Of a DNA stretch of 64,000 bases, positions 60,270 to 64,000 are shown piece by piece. A program made the position numbers and the translations under genes. The notes beneath the pieces were generated by a model. It made no database searches, was not told the DNA's origin, and saw only the letters and a list, made by a program, of their open reading frames with translations. Source of the DNA: an uncultured Bacteroidia bacterium (lineage in GTDB: Bacteria > Bacteroidota > Bacteroidia > Bacteroidales > F082); assembly GCA_913009755.1 (NCBI GenBank), contig CAJVWU010000007.1, forward strand, positions 19,032-83,031, written 5' to 3'. Every line of letters starts with the position of its first letter. Position 1 is the first letter of the stretch.

Positions 60270-61427
60270 ATGGGAAAGAGGGATTATTACGATATTTTGG
60301 GCGTTTCGAGAAATGCTTCAAAGGATGAATTAAAAAAGGCTTATCGCAAGATGGCGTTGAAGCATCACCCCGACAAAAACCCGGGAGACAGCGAGTCGGA
60401 AGAAAAATTTAAGGAAGCTGCCGAGGCTTATGAAGTATTAAGCGATGACCGGAAAAGAAGCCGGTATGACCAGTTTGGCCATGCCGGGGTAGGTGGTGCT
60501 TCGGGTGGTGGCTTTAGCGGTTTCAGTAGTATGGAAGACATTTTTTCATCTTTCGGCGATATTTTTGGAGGGCATTTTGGAAGTTTTGGGGGATTTGGCG
60601 ACTCTTTTGGAAGATCAGGGGGAGGGCATCGTGTGAACCGCGGATCAAACCTCAGGGTTAAAGTTACGTTGAGTTTGTACGAAATTGCCCATGGTGTTGA
60701 AAAGAAGATTAAACTCAACAAATATGTTCCTTGTACTGCCTGCAACAGCTCCGGTGCCGAAAAAGGGAGCAGCAAATCAACCTGCCCCACCTGCCACGGG
60801 CGAGGACAGGTAACCCGTGTTACCAATACTTTCCTCGGACAAATGCAAACCTCTTCCACCTGCCCGCAGTGTGGTGGAACCGGCGAGATCATTACCCACA
60901 AATGCCCTGTTTGCCATGGAAATGGTATTGTAAGAGGGGAAGAGGTCGTTTCGTTTAAAATACCTGCCGGCGTTACCGAAGGCATGCAACTGTCCATCAG
61001 CGGAAAAGGAAATGCCGCTGCAAGGGGGGGCATCCCCGGCGACCTGCTGGTAGTAATCGAAGAAGAAAATCACCCTGATTTAATCCGTGATGGAATCAAC
61101 CTGCTTTATGACCTCTATATCAGTTTTGCGGATGCTGCGTTGGGTACAAATGAAGATGTCCCTACCGTTGACGGCAAAGCCCGGATTAAGATAACTCCCG
61201 GCACACAAGGCGGTAAGGTGTTACGACTGAAAGGCAAGGGACTTCCCGATGTGAATGGTTACGGAAGAGGCGACTTGTTGGTGAACGTAAATATCTGGAC
61301 ACCAAAAAACCTGAGTAAAGAAGAAAAAATAATTCTCGAAAAACTGAGCAAATCACCCAATTTTAAACCCAACCCTACTTCCAAAGACAAAAGTTATTTT
61401 GAAAGGATGAGGGAGTTTTTCTCATAA
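60270..61427 (+). CDS. dnaJ: Chaperone DnaJ
   Basis: 385 aa. J domain with HPD ([11 protein letters not shown]), Gly/Phe-rich linker ([20 protein letters not shown]), four zinc motifs ([32 protein letters not shown]), substrate domain and C-terminus ([23 protein letters not shown]). Complete type-A DnaJ working with GrpE and DnaK. Confidence 0.98.
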   Translation: MGKRDYYDILGVSRNASKDELKKAYRKMALKHHPDKNPGDSESEEKFKEAAEAYEVLSDDRKRSRYDQFGHAGVGGASGGGFSGFSSMEDIFSSFGDIFGGHFGSFGGFGDSFGRSGGGHRVNRGSNLRVKVTLSLYEIAHGVEKKIKLNKYVPCTACNSSGAEKGSSKSTCPTCHGRGQVTRVTNTFLGQMQTSSTCPQCGGTGEIITHKCPVCHGNGIVRGEEVVSFKIPAGVTEGMQLSISGKGNAAARGGIPGDLLVVIEEENHPDLIRDGINLLYDLYISFADAALGTNEDVPTVDGKARIKITPGTQGGKVLRLKGKGLPDVNGYGRGDLLVNVNIWTPKNLSKEEKIILEKLSKSPNFKPNPTSKDKSYFERMREFFS

Positions 61428-61433
61428 TCAATT

Positions 61434-62348
61434 ATGGCCACAGCTTTACAAACCATCAATGTTTCCAAAACCTTTGCCAAATACAAAGCCCTCGATAATG
61501 TTTCCATCAGTGTTGGCGAACAAAACATTTTCGGGTTGCTTGGCCCCAATGGCGCCGGCAAAACCACATTGATCCGCATCATCAATATGATTACGGCTAT
61601 GGACAACGGGCAGGTGCTGCTCAACGGGCATCCTGTTAAGCCGGAAGATATCCGGCATATCGGGTATCTTCCTGAAGAACGAGGTTTGTATAAAAAGATG
61701 AAAGTGGGCGAACAGGCAATTTATCTGGCCCGCCTGAAAGGACTCTCAAAACAGGAGGCCGTAAAACAACTGAAAGTCTGGTTTGAAAAATTTGAGATCA
61801 CTGCGTGGTGGAACAAAAAAGTGGAAGAACTCTCGAAAGGGATGCAGCAAAAAGTACAGTTTATCGTTACCATCCTTCATCGTCCCAAATTACTGATCTT
61901 TGATGAACCTTTCAGCGGATTTGACCCAATTAACATCAACCTGCTCAAAGAAGAAATCCTGAAACTAAGGGATGAGGGGGCAACTATCATTTTCTCGACA
62001 CACAACATGGCCTCGGTTGAAGAACTATGCGACCACATCGCCCTGATCAATAACAGCAAAATGATCCTTACCGGGGAAATTCACGAAATAAAACAAAGGT
62101 TTAAGTCCAATATTTTTGAAGTTGTTTACCACTCGCCAAAAGAATTGTTGCTGAACACACAACAATTTGAGGTGATTGACAATGAAAGCAAAAACGACGA
62201 ACGACTGGCGAAGATCAGGATTGATGATTCCGCCAATGCAAACGAACTGCTTAAAAATATTTTACCACAGGCAGAAGTGGTATCCTTCCGTGAAATATTG
62301 CCATCGGTAAACGAAATATTTATTCAGGAAGTAAATAAATCAAGTTAA
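61434..62348 (+). CDS. ABC transporter ATP-binding protein
   Basis: 304 aa. Walker A GPNGAGKTTLIRIINM, Q loop YLPEERGLYKKM, signature LSKGMQQKVQFIVTIL, Walker B LLIFDEPFSGFDPININ, H loop STHNMAS, and a C-terminal extension of about 80 residues typical of NatA-like exporters. Follows dnaJ by 6 bp; 15 bp to the permease, so likely one transcript. Confidence 0.95.
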   Translation: MATALQTINVSKTFAKYKALDNVSISVGEQNIFGLLGPNGAGKTTLIRIINMITAMDNGQVLLNGHPVKPEDIRHIGYLPEERGLYKKMKVGEQAIYLARLKGLSKQEAVKQLKVWFEKFEITAWWNKKVEELSKGMQQKVQFIVTILHRPKLLIFDEPFSGFDPININLLKEEILKLRDEGATIIFSTHNMASVEELCDHIALINNSKMILTGEIHEIKQRFKSNIFEVVYHSPKELLLNTQQFEVIDNESKNDERLAKIRIDDSANANELLKNILPQAEVVSFREILPSVNEIFIQEVNKSS

Positions 62349-62363
62349 GATGAATAAAAGACC

Positions 62364-63683
62364 ATGAACACGATCAGGCTTATTATACAACGTGAATACC
62401 TGACACGGGTAAAAAAGAAGTCGTTCATCATCATGTCGGTGTTGGGCCCTGTTTTGATTGCAGCCATGATCATTTTACCGGCCATACTGTCCCAATGGAG
62501 TGAAGGGACCATGAATCGTGTGGCTGTCCTTGATGAAACCGGGTTATTTCTTGGTAAATTCAAAAATCAGAAAAACATAGAATTTTATCCTGTTCATCAA
62601 GACCTTGATTCAGAAAAAGAAGTTGCCTTGTATAAAAAAGGCGACTTACTGCTCTATATCCCGCTGACACAGCTAAGCCTGCCTACGAAGGCGCAATTGT
62701 TTTCAACAAAACAACCCGGCCTGAATGTCATGGTTTACATCAAATCGGTGATGAAAAATGTCATTGAAAACGAAAAATTAAAAGCCGAGGGTATTGACCC
62801 CGAAGTGATCAAATCATCGAAAGCGGAAATTGACCTGGTAACCATCCGTGTGGATGAAAGCGGGGGCGAGAAAAAAAGCTATACCGAAGTGGAAGTCGGA
62901 TTGTCCATTTTTGCCGGGATCATGATTTACTTTTTCATTTTTATGTTCGGGGCTCAGGTTTTAAAAGGGGTAATGGAAGAAAAGCAGAACCGCATTGTCG
63001 AAGTGATCATCTCTTCGGTAAAACCTTTTCAGTTGATGATGGGAAAAATTGTGGGCATTGCCCTTGTGGGACTTACCCAGTTTATGCTTTGGATCGTCTT
63101 AACCGGATTTTTACTCGTCGTTTTTCAAACCGGTACGGGTTCCGATATGTCTCAGGGCCTCAGCATACTGACTGAACAAAACCAAATGATGAATACCGGA
63201 AGTTCAGGTACTGCCTCAATGGACAACAACAAATTAGCTATGGTTGCCGAAATAATTGACAGCATTGATCTTAAGACTATGGCATTCAGTTTCATTTTTT
63301 ATTTTCTTGGCGGATACCTGCTTTATGCTTCACTTTTCGCTGCCATCGGTGGAGCGGTTGACCAGGATGCCGACACCCAGCAATTTATGCTGCCGGTTTC
63401 CATTCCGTTGATTTTTTCAGTCATGATGTCAGGGGTCATTGTCAACCAGCCGGACAGCAATTTATCCTTCTGGCTGTCCATGATCCCGTTCACCTCCCCG
63501 GTCACTATGATGATGCGCATCCCGTTCGGAGTGCCTTATTGGGAAATCGCTTTATCGGCAACCATACTGATCCTGGGATTCATCGGGACAACCTGGATGG
63601 CCGGGAGAATTTACCGTACCGGCATATTAATGTATGGCCAGAAAGTGAATTATGCCGTTATGTGGAAATGGCTGCGGGGTTGA
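62364..63683 (+). CDS. ABC-2 type permease (NatB-like)
   Basis: 439 aa. N-terminal helix (IIMSVLGPVLIAAMIILPAIL), large extracytoplasmic domain (about 45-180), then about five helices from GLSIFAGIMIYFFIFMFGAQVLKGVMEEKQNRIVEVIISSVKPFQLMMGKIVGIALVGLTQF, the typical ABC-2 core. Partner of the preceding ATPase. Likely exports sodium or an organic solute; substrate unknown. Confidence 0.92.
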   Translation: MNTIRLIIQREYLTRVKKKSFIIMSVLGPVLIAAMIILPAILSQWSEGTMNRVAVLDETGLFLGKFKNQKNIEFYPVHQDLDSEKEVALYKKGDLLLYIPLTQLSLPTKAQLFSTKQPGLNVMVYIKSVMKNVIENEKLKAEGIDPEVIKSSKAEIDLVTIRVDESGGEKKSYTEVEVGLSIFAGIMIYFFIFMFGAQVLKGVMEEKQNRIVEVIISSVKPFQLMMGKIVGIALVGLTQFMLWIVLTGFLLVVFQTGTGSDMSQGLSILTEQNQMMNTGSSGTASMDNNKLAMVAEIIDSIDLKTMAFSFIFYFLGGYLLYASLFAAIGGAVDQDADTQQFMLPVSIPLIFSVMMSGVIVNQPDSNLSFWLSMIPFTSPVTMMMRIPFGVPYWEIALSATILILGFIGTTWMAGRIYRTGILMYGQKVNYAVMWKWLRG

Positions 63684-64000
63684 TCAGGAGCGGGCCTGTG
63701 ATGTTGATGCCTGATTATTATGAAACAATTATACCTTCACTATATGACTTTCAGGAAATATCTCAAGCCGGAACAGGCTTTTCATGTGACTGAATTTGTC
63801 CAATAATTTGTCGTAAAACACAAGGGGGTTAACCTATTTATAAAAGTTGAAAATTTTCAGGTGCTTTTATTGGCTAAATTTTATTTTGATGTGCTACGAA
63901 AAATAATTAGCGAGTCTAAAGAAGAAAAAGTCCCTGTCTCTGGCACCTTGGTTTGATGAAATAAACTTTTGGATTTTACTGTTTATACCTTCTGCCAGAG
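63684..64000. other. End of window, no gene recognised
   Basis: 317 bp, AT-rich. Short frames only. An 8-bp CTCTGGCA / TGCCAGAG pair near 63938 and 63993 is too weak to call. Confidence 0.5.

Noticed and set aside
63938..64000. CTCTGGCA / TGCCAGAG pair near the window end as a transposon end
   Set aside because: Only 8 bp, no transposase in view, and truncated by the window.
1..64000. CRISPR arrays, tRNA and rRNA genes
   Set aside because: No regularly spaced direct repeats and no cloverleaf or rRNA sequence were noticed on either strand.

Overview
The window looks like the chromosome of a Bacteroidota (Bacteroidetes) bacterium, probably a Bacteroidales-type sediment or anaerobic lineage. 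Supporting signs are the bamD-rpoZ-coaBC-porD-recN neighbourhood, a type IX secretion (T9SS) protein plus T9SS C-terminal sorting domains, many -7 promoter elements of the TAnnTTTGC type, weak Shine-Dalgarno usage, and AT-rich gaps between moderately GC genes. No rRNA, tRNA or CRISPR array was recognised.

Layout. (1) 1-6.7 kb: four tandem leftward surface lipoproteins sharing one N-terminal region but carrying different C-terminal domains; two are near-identical over about 565 bp and one of those is frameshifted. Strong hairpins lie in three of the junctions. (2) 7.0-9.7 kb: a HisKA_2-type kinase with two LuxR-type response regulators, one of which has Cys at the phospho-Asp position. (3) 9.9-11.6 kb: an exported glutathione-peroxidase-like protein, a tiny VESFPD-repeat protein and an exported OB-fold-like protein. 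(4) 11.7-25.5 kb, the centrepiece: a multiheme cytochrome locus with 45 predicted c-type hemes in six cytochromes, two NHL beta-propellers, one outer-membrane beta-barrel, a Cys-rich small protein, a histidine kinase whose extracytoplasmic sensor carries its own CXXCH heme site, and an NtrC-type sigma-54 activator. I read it as a porin-cytochrome conduit plus small tetraheme cytochromes for extracellular electron transfer, under a heme-sensing sigma-54 switch.

(5) 25.7-36 kb: housekeeping and membrane genes (SDR, EamA transporter, DUF2007, GNAT, class IV aminotransferase, CAP-SPOR protein, MscS-like channel, AI-2E family permease). (6) 36.2-38.3 kb: S9 peptidase lipoprotein, then a gene-poor stretch with a perfect 18-bp inverted repeat and the 3' remnant of an AAA ATPase. 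(7) 39.3-44.3 kb: UDP-sugar and deoxysugar genes (UDP-glucose dehydrogenase, UDP-glucuronate decarboxylase, dTDP-4-dehydrorhamnose reductase, phosphohexomutase), then fabI. (8) 45.4-50.7 kb: a decaying or phase-variable zone of T9SS cargo genes with frameshifts, poly-G tracts and a truncated DUF4143 ATPase. (9) 51-63.7 kb: recN, methyltransferase, porD, coaBC, rpoZ, bamD, an alpha-oxoamine synthase, a membrane protein, grpE-dnaJ and an ABC exporter pair.

How the locus may work: the tetraheme module recurs four times (three stand-alone proteins and the N-terminus of a 12-heme protein). The 15-heme protein, pentaheme lipoprotein, beta-barrel and NHL lipoprotein form one tight operon that could span the outer membrane. 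The second operon (NHL, 12-heme, kinase, activator) would sense redox state or a ligand at its periplasmic heme and switch on at least the tetraheme gene at 19.48 kb (tandem palindromes upstream) and possibly the one at 12.69 kb (good -24/-12 match). Substrate and electron acceptor cannot be read from the sequence.
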